From Rubinisphaera italica (GTDB lineage: Bacteria > Planctomycetota > Planctomycetia > Planctomycetales > Planctomycetaceae): DNA of 64,000 nucleotides. Numbering within the stretch: position 1 is the first letter of the stretch; the number at the start of each line of letters is the position of its first letter. The translations under genes and the position numbers were made by a program. Under the pieces are notes generated by a model. The model was not told the origin of the DNA. It worked only from the letters and a program-made list of their open reading frames with translations, and did no database searches. Shown one piece after another: positions 56,400 to 64,000 of the stretch. The stretch spans positions 5,152,001 through 5,216,000 of the forward strand of contig NZ_SJPG01000001.1 in the NCBI RefSeq assembly GCF_007859715.1, in the 5' to 3' direction.

Positions 56400-59300
56400 T
56401 TAGTTCGACTTTCTCACTTTCTGCTTAGGCGCCCCTGAGAGCACTTGGGCATCTGCTTCTGTGGGTGGACGATCCAGAGCCAGGTAGGCGAACAGGTCGG
56501 CCAACTGCTGTGGAGTCAGTTGTTTTTCGAGATCTTCGGGCATCATGGATGTTTTGCTGACTTTATAAAATTCGATCTGGTCGCGGGGAATGGTTTCCTG
56601 TTTTCCGCCCTGGATTTTCAGGACGATGCGTTCTTCACTTTCTTCGATGGGTAGTCCGGTCAGCACACGGCCTTCAATCGTGACGAGAGTTCGTGCTTGA
56701 TAAGCGGGTCCGATGACGGCGCTGGGGTCGAACACATTTTGCAATAATTGTGCCCAGTTGTTGCGACCGTTGCGGGTGATGTCGGGACCGACCTCTGCTC
56801 CTTCGCCGTACATTTTGTGACACTGGGCACAGACTTTCTTGAAGACGGCGATTCCCTGGTGCGGATCGCCGGGGGTGCCGTTGAGGAAGTCGCGTTGCTG
56901 GTTGATGACCTGTTGGCGGTCGGTTCTCTGCTCGGCTCGAATCTGTCCATAGACTTTTGTGACGAGAGTCTGCAGTTCCTCGTTCTTGAATGAGGCGACT
57001 CGCTTGAGTTGGTTGAGGTTGACATCGCCCTTGGAGATTTTCTCTGCCTGGATTCGCTTGAGTAAATCGAGGCTCCAATTCGCCCGTTGGGTCAGGACTT
57101 CGATGACGCGTGGTTTGACGTCGGGTTCCCAGTTGGGGTAGTTGTCGAGGAGGTAGTCTGACAGTTCGGGATCGGAAATGCTGCCGAGGGTTTCGATGAT
57201 GGCGATGCGGAAATCTTTGGGGGCGGATGTTCCTGAGATGGTGTCGCTCAAGCTAGAAATGAGATGCGGAGCTTTGGCGGCGATTAGGGTTTTGAAGGCA
57301 GCCAAGCGGACGTTCTTATTAGTATTGGAGTCGGAGTAGGTTTTCTGGACTTGCTGCATTGCCTGTTCGTTGCCGAGTAATGCGGACAGGACGGTTGTCT
57401 CATTTTTTATAGAGGCTTCGTTATTCAGCCGGGCGAGGACTGGAGAGAGTTCGGTTTTGAGTTGGTTGTATCGGTCGCCTGAGATTTCTCCGGTTTGAAC
57501 TTTTTCACTGAGAGAGCTGATCAGTTTGCGGGCCAGTTCGGCACTGGGGGAATGAGTCAACTCGAGTTGCTGCAGTGTGGCAGCGATTTGTTTGTAGTTG
57601 TGGTTTCCGACCGTCAAATTCGCCAGACCATCGACGAGCGGCATGATGCCGGGGGTTTTGAGGGCCTCGGGGGAGTTGGCGATGGCTGTGAGGATGGCTC
57701 CCTGTTGGGCGGGGATGCGGTTTTCGAATGCGCGGCAGGCATTCCAGAGGAGGTGCATGGCCATCTGGTCGTGGCCGGATAGTGTCATGGCTTTGACATA
57801 TGGTTCCACGAAATTGACATAGGGCATGTGCTGTTCATGGATGCGAGTTGTGAGGATGATGGCCTGACGTCTGACTTGAGCGTTTTCATCTTCGAGGCCG
57901 GCCAGCGCTTCTTCATTGATGAGCAGGTCGTGGGGATGACTGGTTTTACTTCGGTCGATCAATTGCTGGCAGATCCGCAAGCCTTGCATGCGTGCGAAAG
58001 GATCTTGATGTTGTCCGAGTTTGCGAATGACTGTTTCTGCTCGGCTGTCGTCATGATTATTGTGAAGATCAAATCCTGACAGGGCAAAGAGAGCTGTTCT
58101 TTGTTTGCGGTTTAATGTGCCTGCAGAATTGAGGACGATCTCTATTAATTGTTTTGATGTTTCGACATTATTGCGTTCCTGAAGGAGTCGCTGAGTGGTT
58201 TCGCGGATGAAGATATTGGGGTCATCGAGCAAGTTGATCAGATCCTGATCGGACTTTGCTCCGAGGTCGGGAAACTTTTTATGTTCGTGGTCTTTGTAGA
58301 CGACGCGGTAGAGGCGTCCTTTGGAGCGTTCGATGCCAGCGGGGTCGGCGTTGGCATCCTGATAACAGTGATAGCGGTCGTACCAGTCGAGAATATAGAG
58401 GCAGCCATCGGGACCGGTTTTCTGAACCACGGGCATGAACCAGGCATCGTTGGCGGTGAGGAAGTCGGCTAGTTTGGCGTCTTTCCCTTCGCCAATTTTG
58501 CGGACAGTTTCATGTTCGAAGGCCCCTGCAGGAGCGGGGAAGCCGGGATGGGGACGGCCTTTGTAAGTGGCTCCGTCCTGCTCGACAATATCGTTATTGA
58601 TGCAGCCGCCGTGGATATTGCCCATGTAGAGGACTTTCCGATACATCTCGGGATAGGCTTCGGAATCGAACCAGGTGATGCCGCAGAAGGCGGCTTTCTG
58701 ATGCTTGTGATTGACAATGGATCGCATCGGCCAAGTGTGTGGTGGGTATGGGCCACCCTGACGAATGTAGTAAGCGGTTTCGGCGATGTGCCAGAGGTGA
58801 TCGATGACGCAGGCTGAGAGGAAGAATTCGCCATCTTCATTAATGGCGATGCCCCAGGGGTTACTTGTCCCTTCTGCGAAAATCTGAAACTCGCGGGTGC
58901 GGGGGTGCACCCGAAATAAGGCGCAGGTGAACTTCCACCCGGGTTGACCCTCTTTATAGTTTGGATTCTCCGGTGCATAATTGACATTACAATAATTGAA
59001 CACGCCATTGAGGCCGTACAGCCAGCCGTCGGTTCCCCATGTGAGTGAGTTCGGAAGTTCGTGAGTATCGGTCCGACCGAAACCGGTGACGACTTTTTCA
59101 ATCTTATCGGCTTTCAAATCGCCGTCGGTATCCTGCATGAAGAGCAGATCGGGAGCATTGGCCACCCACACGCCGCCGTGCCCGACTGCGATGCCGGAGG
59201 GGATATTCAGACCTTCGGCGAAGATGGTTGTTTTGTCGACTTTGCCGTCACCATCGGTATCTTCAAGAACCTTGATGCGATCCTTGCCGGGGCCAGGGGA

Positions 59301-59576
59301 TTTGCGGGGGTACTCGAAACTTTCAGTGATCCAGAAGCGGCCTTTTTCGTCGATGGCCATGCCGACGGGATTCACAACATCCGGCTCCTTCGCCACGATT
59401 TCTACGGAGAAGCCTTCCGGGACGACCATCTTTTTGATGGCTTCTTCGGCAGAGAGAGCAGGTCCTGGTGGTTTTTCGTGTCGACGGGGAATTTCGAGAC
59501 GTTGGGCTTCTGCCAGGGAGTTGATGAAGAGAACAATCAAAAGTGTAGCGAAAACTGTTATTCGAGTGGTCATCAT
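56400..59576 (-). CDS. PVC-type secreted protein with beta-propeller and C-terminal haem c domain
   Basis: A 1058-residue protein. Signal peptide residues 1-25 (TVFATLLIVLFINSLAEAQ). The N-terminal part (about 45-420) is a membrane-bound dehydrogenase-type propeller with VPEGFSVEIVAKEPDVVNPVGMAIDEKGRFW, IKVLEDTDGDGKVDKTT and LTWGTDGWLYGLNGVF. A HEAT-like helical middle (about 440-870) follows. The C-terminal domain (about 880-1040) holds CAQCHKMYGEGAEVGPDITRNGR, a c-type haem site, with RDQIEFYKVSKTSMMP. This family is expanded in planctomycetes and is thought to take part in electron transfer or sugar oxidation, but the substrate is unknown. No neighbour gives a clue. Confidence 0.92.
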   Translation of the reverse strand: MMTTRITVFATLLIVLFINSLAEAQRLEIPRRHEKPPGPALSAEEAIKKMVVPEGFSVEIVAKEPDVVNPVGMAIDEKGRFWITESFEYPRKSPGPGKDRIKVLEDTDGDGKVDKTTIFAEGLNIPSGIAVGHGGVWVANAPDLLFMQDTDGDLKADKIEKVVTGFGRTDTHELPNSLTWGTDGWLYGLNGVFNYCNVNYAPENPNYKEGQPGWKFTCALFRVHPRTREFQIFAEGTSNPWGIAINEDGEFFLSACVIDHLWHIAETAYYIRQGGPYPPHTWPMRSIVNHKHQKAAFCGITWFDSEAYPEMYRKVLYMGNIHGGCINNDIVEQDGATYKGRPHPGFPAPAGAFEHETVRKIGEGKDAKLADFLTANDAWFMPVVQKTGPDGCLYILDWYDRYHCYQDANADPAGIERSKGRLYRVVYKDHEHKKFPDLGAKSDQDLINLLDDPNIFIRETTQRLLQERNNVETSKQLIEIVLNSAGTLNRKQRTALFALSGFDLHNNHDDSRAETVIRKLGQHQDPFARMQGLRICQQLIDRSKTSHPHDLLINEEALAGLEDENAQVRRQAIILTTRIHEQHMPYVNFVEPYVKAMTLSGHDQMAMHLLWNACRAFENRIPAQQGAILTAIANSPEALKTPGIMPLVDGLANLTVGNHNYKQIAATLQQLELTHSPSAELARKLISSLSEKVQTGEISGDRYNQLKTELSPVLARLNNEASIKNETTVLSALLGNEQAMQQVQKTYSDSNTNKNVRLAAFKTLIAAKAPHLISSLSDTISGTSAPKDFRIAIIETLGSISDPELSDYLLDNYPNWEPDVKPRVIEVLTQRANWSLDLLKRIQAEKISKGDVNLNQLKRVASFKNEELQTLVTKVYGQIRAEQRTDRQQVINQQRDFLNGTPGDPHQGIAVFKKVCAQCHKMYGEGAEVGPDITRNGRNNWAQLLQNVFDPSAVIGPAYQARTLVTIEGRVLTGLPIEESEERIVLKIQGGKQETIPRDQIEFYKVSKTSMMPEDLEKQLTPQQLADLFAYLALDRPPTEADAQVLSGAPKQKVRKSN

Positions 59577-59887
59577 TTGCGAGCCTGCAGTTGTTGTGCG
59601 ATTGAGATTTTTATTTCGGGAAGTATTACTGTGATACTTTCGCAGACCTGGCTCAAAGATTCAATCATCAGGTGGGATTGATGTGATGCAGAGTTGGCTG
59701 GGATCGGATTTGGTGAAATGAATAGTATCCTCGAATCATGCTTGCCCTGTTGGGCGATGGAAGCATGGCACCGGGTTACGATTCTTGACATTCATCGCAG
59801 TTCCATTGACATGTCTCGCGAATGGTGGAGCATCTTGTGCTTTCAGCACCCATTCGACAAAATCGGATGTGCCACCCGCCTCTTTGT
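59577..59887. other. 311-base spacer with palindrome
   Basis: It holds a GCATGG-type palindrome (59736-59768, CATGCTT and AAGCATG, with inner GCCC/GGGC). A 72-residue frame overlaps the next start by 4 bases but crosses the palindrome and looks like noise. Confidence 0.55.
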
Positions 59888-60265
59888 TCATAAATTTTTC
59901 TCATGAATCCGAGCAAGTTCGACTAAAGATATACGTTCAGGCAAAATGGCTTTTGCTTCAATTTCATGTAACTCCACTTCCAAAGCTTCAGGTGTTCGGT
60001 CTTTTTTGTACAACTCACTCACAGTGATGTTCTCACTGTCTTGCCTAATTCTTCCATCAAATGCTAATTTCTGGCAAGTAAGAATGCACTTATACCAAGC
60101 GACTAAATCGTACTCATGATCCTCACCTGTCTTGCTGCGAAAATTGGCTCGGCTTTTTAACATTCTTAGCACCTTATCATTAATGCTATTTTTTACTCCC
60201 AGACTTGTGTGAAGATCATCTCCGGCCATTTCTCTTAACTCTATTGAGTAAGGTAGAGATCTCAT
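59888..60265 (-). CDS. Small hypothetical protein
   Basis: A 125-residue soluble, charged, helical protein (RMLKSRANFRSKTGEDHEYDLVAWYKCILTCQKLAFDGRI). It has no signal or membrane segment. The last residues are LPERISLVELARIHEKNL. AT-rich DNA precedes it. No family was recognised. The DNA is less GC-rich than the neighbours and repeats lie on both sides, so it may be a recent acquisition. Confidence 0.5.
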   Translation of the reverse strand: MRSLPYSIELREMAGDDLHTSLGVKNSINDKVLRMLKSRANFRSKTGEDHEYDLVAWYKCILTCQKLAFDGRIRQDSENITVSELYKKDRTPEALEVELHEIEAKAILPERISLVELARIHEKNL

Positions 60266-61153
60266 AATAGTGCTCTCTATACTATAAAATAAGTTTTAAA
60301 CTAATAACGCGTGTGCCCCAGACAGTTTCACTAACTGGGTGGGTCAAGTCCACAAAAGGCTTTCCGTTTAATGTCGATTCTGCATGCAACGAATGACAGC
60401 TTCTCCACCACGAAAGATACCATCGGGGTCCCCCGCAAAATTCAAGGTCATAGCCCATCCGACAATTATATCAGCTATGGAAAGCTGCTTTCAAACACAC
60501 CCACATCTTAACTTGTCTCTCCAAGCTCTAGCGGCAGGGTCAGGAGCACCAGCGGATGGACCTGGTTACAGCTGCATTCGCAGCTAGACCTCCAAGCGGC
60601 GTGTAATCGCCTGAAAAATAGGCTTCAAACCCACAAAAAGCCACGGGTGGCCCAGCCGATTCATTTCGGCTGGGTCGATGAAATCGACACGATGCTGCCT
60701 TTGTACGGTCTATTTCGTTATCATAACATGCCTTACCACCTTAACCTTTACGGCTCAGTCGGCACAATTTGCGTTGCCGTTTGGATTTCCTGCTAATAAA
60801 ATTATTTAAAAGGAATGATGCAATTAGAATTGTTGTGTTATACCTATTAGTAGTTCGATAAACATCGTAAGTCCATTTGAGACTTTTAGATTGATCTTGA
60901 GTTTTCCAAGAAGGATCTTACGGCTGCGCCGCCCCGAAAGAATCTTTCGGGGCCACCCGAGGCTGAGATCTGGAGTCTTCGCTGCGCTACGACCCCAGCC
61001 ACCCACGTCATCGAGAGAAGGAAAACACTCGACATTGGGTTTTTGATGAGGGACACACTCGCTTGCGCTTCGTGCTTGTATTGGTTATTATTCCCCGTTC
61101 GAGTTGGCCAATCTCTTCCCTCTGCTCTTAAAAAATCCCTGCAGGATTCCCCA
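60266..61153. other. 888-base repeat-dense spacer, no gene
   Basis: No convincing gene. It contains a half R4 (60312-60356), a variant hairpin with GGCCCAGCCGA and TCGGCTGGGTC (60645-60675), an R4 hairpin B (60917-60960), an R5 hairpin (about 60971-61002) and an R2 half copy (61053-61079). Together they look like a degraded, rearranged set of repeats, about 600 bases longer than a full R4 element. Confidence 0.65.
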
Positions 61154-63346
61154 ATGAACAGTCCGTCCTTTGAATGCTTTGATCTTGCTCAGACGGTTCG
61201 TTCGATTGCCACTGCAGTGGGAGTGGGTGAGCAGCAGGCGCGGGCGGCGATTGAATTGCTTGAGGATGGGAATACGCTGCCGTTCATTGCCCGGTATCGG
61301 AAAGAGGCGACGAAAGGGCTTGATGAGACGCAGTTGCGTTTGATTGAAGATGCTCTGGCGAAAGCTCACGAGTTGGCGAAACGCAAAACGACGATTCTCA
61401 AAACGATTGATCAGCTCGGGCTGTTGACGCCCGCACTGCGTCAGCAGATTGAACAGTGTGATGACAAGATTGTGCTGGAAGATCTTTATCTGCCTTATAA
61501 GCCGAAGCGTCGAACACGAGCGGCGATGGCGCGGGAGCGGGGGCTGCAACCGTTGGCCGATCTGCTGCAAAAACAACAGCCGTTGCGGCCCTCTCGAACA
61601 GAGGTGATTCGTCCTTTTATCAATCCCGAGAATGAGGTTCCCGATGAAGAGGCTGCGCTGGCGGGGGCGTGTGATATTTTGGCTGAGCAATGGGCCGAAA
61701 ATGTTCAGACTCGCAGCTGGCTCAACGAGCAGTCGCAGCGATTCGGGCGGATTCATTCGCAGGTGAAGCGGGGCAAGCAGGATGAGGGCGAGAAGTATGA
61801 GATGTACTTCGATCATGAAGAGGCGGCCAGCCGCATTCCTTCGCATCGTTTGCTGGCGATGAAACGGGGAGAGGCGGAAGGTTTGCTGAAGGTCAGCCTG
61901 AAGCTGGATGAGGAAATTGTGCTGCGTAAACTCAAATCGCGACTCTCGCTGAATCATCAATTCGAGTTGCATTCCTTGATGGAGCAGACCGCTGAGGATT
62001 GTTATCAGCGATTATTACTGCCCGCGGCTGAGTCGACACTCCTTCAGGAACGCAAAGAGAAAGCGGACGAAGAGGCGATTCAAGTCTTCTCTCAAAACCT
62101 GCGGGAACTGTTGCTGGCTGCTCCAGCTGGTCCGAAAGTGACGATGGGCATCGATCCCGGATTTCGTACAGGTTGCAAAGTCGCCATTGTCGATGGAACG
62201 GGGAAGTATCTGGAAAGCACGGCTATTTATCCGACGCCTCCTCGCAACGACATCGACGGAGCCACCAAGACACTGAAACAGTTGATGGAACGGCATCAGG
62301 TCGAGTTAATCGCCATCGGCAACGGGACTGCGTCTCGCGAAACGGATGCGTTTGTGACTGCTCTACTCAATGACTGGAATTCGCAGCATCAGGATCAGCC
62401 TCCCGTTCTCAAAGTCGTCGTCAGTGAATCGGGAGCTTCGATTTACTCGGCCAGTGAACTGGCGGCTCGGGAATATCCTGATCTGGATGTGACGGTGCGG
62501 GGGGCGATTTGTATTGCTCATCGATTGCAGGATCCGCTGGCGGAGTTGGTGAAGATCGATCCGAAATCGATTGGTGTGGGGCAGTATCAGCATGATGTGA
62601 ATCAGTCCCAACTCCGGCACGGGCTGGATCGGGAAGTGCAGTCGTGTGTGAACATGGTCGGCGTCGATGTGAACATGGCGAGCAGTTCGTTGCTGGCTCA
62701 TGTGGCGGGCATCGGGCCGAAGCTGGCCGAAAAGATTGTCGAACATCGGGATGACCAGGGCCGATACGCAAGCCGGGCGGCTTTGATGAAGGTGCCTAAA
62801 CTGGGGAAGAAAGTCTTCGAGCAGGCGGCTGGCTTCCTGCGAATTCGCGACGGAAAACATCCGCTCGATAACTCAGCCGTCCATCCGGAAAGTTATCACA
62901 TCGTTGAAACGATGGCGGCTCAACTCGGCGTGGAAACCCGTCAGCTGGTCGGCAATGAAAGTCTGGTTTCCAAATTGAAAGCCGAGGAGTTTGTGACCCC
63001 CGAGTGCGGCTTGCCCACCGTAGTGGACATTCTGGCCGAACTCGCCAAACCGGGTCGCGATCCCCGCAGCGAATTCAAAGTCGCCCAGTTCTCCGAAAAC
63101 GTCAACGAAATCACAGACCTCAAACCAGGCATGATCCTCGAAGGAGTCATCACCAACGTCACCAAATTCGGAGCCTTCATCGACCTCGGCGTCCACCAGG
63201 ACGGCCTCATTCACATTTCCGAACTGGCAGACCGCTATGTGAGTTCCCCGAGCGAGGTGGTTTCGCTGGGGGATATTGTGCGAGTGAAGGTGTTGGAGGT
63301 GGATGTGCAGAGAAAACGAATCGCGGTTTCGAGGAAGCAGGCTTGA
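61154..63346 (+). CDS. tex: Tex-family RNA-binding transcription accessory protein
   Basis: A 730-residue protein, close to the usual 770. N-terminal HTH-like part (ELLEDGNTLPFIARYRKEATKGLDETQLRLIEDAL). Middle YqgF-type resolvase-like domain (GIDPGFRTGCKVAIVDGTGKYLES) and helix-hairpin-helix (MASSSLLAHVAGIGPKLAEKIVEHR, VPKLGKKVFEQAAGFLRI). The C-terminal S1 RNA-binding domain is GMILEGVITNVTKFGAFIDLGVHQDGLIHIS and VLEVDVQRKRIAVS. It helps transcription of toxin and other genes and is a global factor. ATG 61154 follows an AGGA at 8 bases; a longer frame upstream to 61043 crosses the R2 repeat. Confidence 0.95.
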   Translation: MNSPSFECFDLAQTVRSIATAVGVGEQQARAAIELLEDGNTLPFIARYRKEATKGLDETQLRLIEDALAKAHELAKRKTTILKTIDQLGLLTPALRQQIEQCDDKIVLEDLYLPYKPKRRTRAAMARERGLQPLADLLQKQQPLRPSRTEVIRPFINPENEVPDEEAALAGACDILAEQWAENVQTRSWLNEQSQRFGRIHSQVKRGKQDEGEKYEMYFDHEEAASRIPSHRLLAMKRGEAEGLLKVSLKLDEEIVLRKLKSRLSLNHQFELHSLMEQTAEDCYQRLLLPAAESTLLQERKEKADEEAIQVFSQNLRELLLAAPAGPKVTMGIDPGFRTGCKVAIVDGTGKYLESTAIYPTPPRNDIDGATKTLKQLMERHQVELIAIGNGTASRETDAFVTALLNDWNSQHQDQPPVLKVVVSESGASIYSASELAAREYPDLDVTVRGAICIAHRLQDPLAELVKIDPKSIGVGQYQHDVNQSQLRHGLDREVQSCVNMVGVDVNMASSSLLAHVAGIGPKLAEKIVEHRDDQGRYASRAALMKVPKLGKKVFEQAAGFLRIRDGKHPLDNSAVHPESYHIVETMAAQLGVETRQLVGNESLVSKLKAEEFVTPECGLPTVVDILAELAKPGRDPRSEFKVAQFSENVNEITDLKPGMILEGVITNVTKFGAFIDLGVHQDGLIHISELADRYVSSPSEVVSLGDIVRVKVLEVDVQRKRIAVSRKQA

Positions 63347-63475
63347 GGGAAGGTGACTATCCAGAATTTGGAGTTGACTCTGTTCGTTATTTCGTCGATC
63401 GAATTATAAAACCTCTTGTGACTTCGTCACTTCGATCGCTGCTTCGCAACAATTGGTGCTACCCGCTACATTAAT

Positions 63476-63928
63476 TCATTCACCAAATAGCTTTCTCCAT
63501 AGAATACGACTTACTAACAAGACTGATCCCCATAGTTGAATTCGAAGGCATACAAATACTATTGAAAGTGACCGGCAAGTGAATGCAACACGTGTCCAAC
63601 GTTGCTCCCATTTACCGCGAAATTTATTCTGAGCATACAAATAGTCTTCGACAAACTCGTTAAACGAGGGCATGAAAATCTCGCGTTTAGTTCGCCCAGA
63701 CAAGATAAGTGAAAACATTAGCCACAACTTGGGAAGTCCTGAACAAGTAGGATTACCCCACGTTTCTATCTCTTCACCATCTATGCTGATAGTAAAACCA
63801 GGTGGTACATCGATCGCCAACCAAATTTCTTCTTTCGAAGCATCCGTTTCTAATATTGTTATTGAAACGGAACCATTTTCAGTATCGCAGACGATGCTGT
63901 CCCCTTCTAAGCAATCAAATTCGTGCAT
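63476..63928 (-). CDS. Hypothetical protein, possibly membrane-associated
   Basis: A 150-residue protein. The first 70 residues read as a soluble beta-rich domain (DSIVCDTENGSVSITILETDASKEEIWLAIDVPPGFTISIDG). Residues about 70-85 and 120-140 are hydrophobic (LWLMFSLILSG, IQLWGSVLLVSRIL), which may be membrane segments or a worn frame. The second Met of the frame (63926-63928) is preferred, since GAGG lies 7 bases upstream. No family is recognised. Confidence 0.5.
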   Translation of the reverse strand: MHEFDCLEGDSIVCDTENGSVSITILETDASKEEIWLAIDVPPGFTISIDGEEIETWGNPTCSGLPKLWLMFSLILSGRTKREIFMPSFNEFVEDYLYAQNKFRGKWEQRWTRVAFTCRSLSIVFVCLRIQLWGSVLLVSRILWRKLFGE

Positions 63929-64000
63929 TTCTAACCTCATACTCCTTTATCTATTTGCCTGAAATCCTGTTCATTCGAAAATTGTGTTTTGTCACAATAG

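Noticed and set aside
59573..59791. 72-codon minus frame overlapping the start of the PVC-type gene by 4 bases
   Set aside because: It crosses a palindrome, has no family, and its sequence reads as noise.
60384..60587. 67-codon plus frame in the repeat-dense spacer
   Set aside because: No start signal or family, and it lies among degraded repeats.

Overview
The window looks like chromosomal DNA of a planctomycete, probably of the order Planctomycetales. It carries a formylglycine sulfatase with a CSPAR site, a very large secreted PVC-type protein with a C-terminal CAQCH haem site, an FG-GAP/CRTAC1 lipoprotein, a DUF1559-like membrane protein, a Ser/Thr kinase with a TPR tail and a DWG magnesium loop, and a membrane-anchored sigma-54 activator. 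Base composition is moderate, operons are short, and spacers are rich in small palindromic repeats. The genus cannot be fixed from the sequence. No rRNA, tRNA or CRISPR array was seen.

Layout. 1-11500: end of a PAS/GAF sensor, YchF, an M50 protease, a TPR kinase with a secreted partner, CFA synthase and a thioredoxin-fold lipoprotein. 11500-27900: LexA behind a palindrome-rich leader, an orphan sugar-type ABC ATPase, a TPR protein, Nudix-TrmL, MobA, an EIIA/SLC4 anion transporter fusion, a glycosyltransferase, FtsH, a DEAD-box helicase, a MATE pump and a membrane coiled-coil protein. 28000-32050 (minus): sulfatase, zinc-ribbon/DUF1559-like protein, M42-type peptidase. 32150-39850 (minus): a replication and translation block with def, fmt, an AT-rich spacer holding a perfect DnaA box (candidate oriC), dnaN, a DciA-type DUF721 gene, a GyrB-like protein reduced to the ATPase half, and full gyrB. 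40000-49100: glycyl-tRNA synthetase, a hypothetical gene cut by a fresh ISAs1-type insertion sequence, a NsrR-like regulator followed by two single-haem DUF3365 proteins, and a TPR/CRTAC1 pair. 49300-64000: a coiled-coil protein with internal repeats and a nuclease-like C-terminus, a decayed RAYT transposase, a 1050-residue membrane sigma-54 activator, moaA, the PVC-type cytochrome protein, Tex and small unknown genes.

How things fit together. The dnaN-DUF721-gyrB order is the usual content of a bacterial origin region, here without dnaA and recF and with an extra GyrB N-terminal paralogue beside gyrB. The NsrR-like protein and the two haem proteins could form a nitrosative-stress or redox module. 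MobA and MoaA belong to molybdenum cofactor synthesis but are 37 kb apart. Several families of palindromic repeats (called R1 to R8 here) fill the spacers. Two members flank or sit inside the RAYT relic, which suggests REP/RAYT-type mobility in this lineage.

The most promising novelties are the GyrB43-like protein next to gyrB, the candidate origin, the R3 hairpins that keep their flanks but change both stem arms together, the EIIA-SLC4 fusion, and the twin palindromes upstream of the membrane sigma-54 activator.
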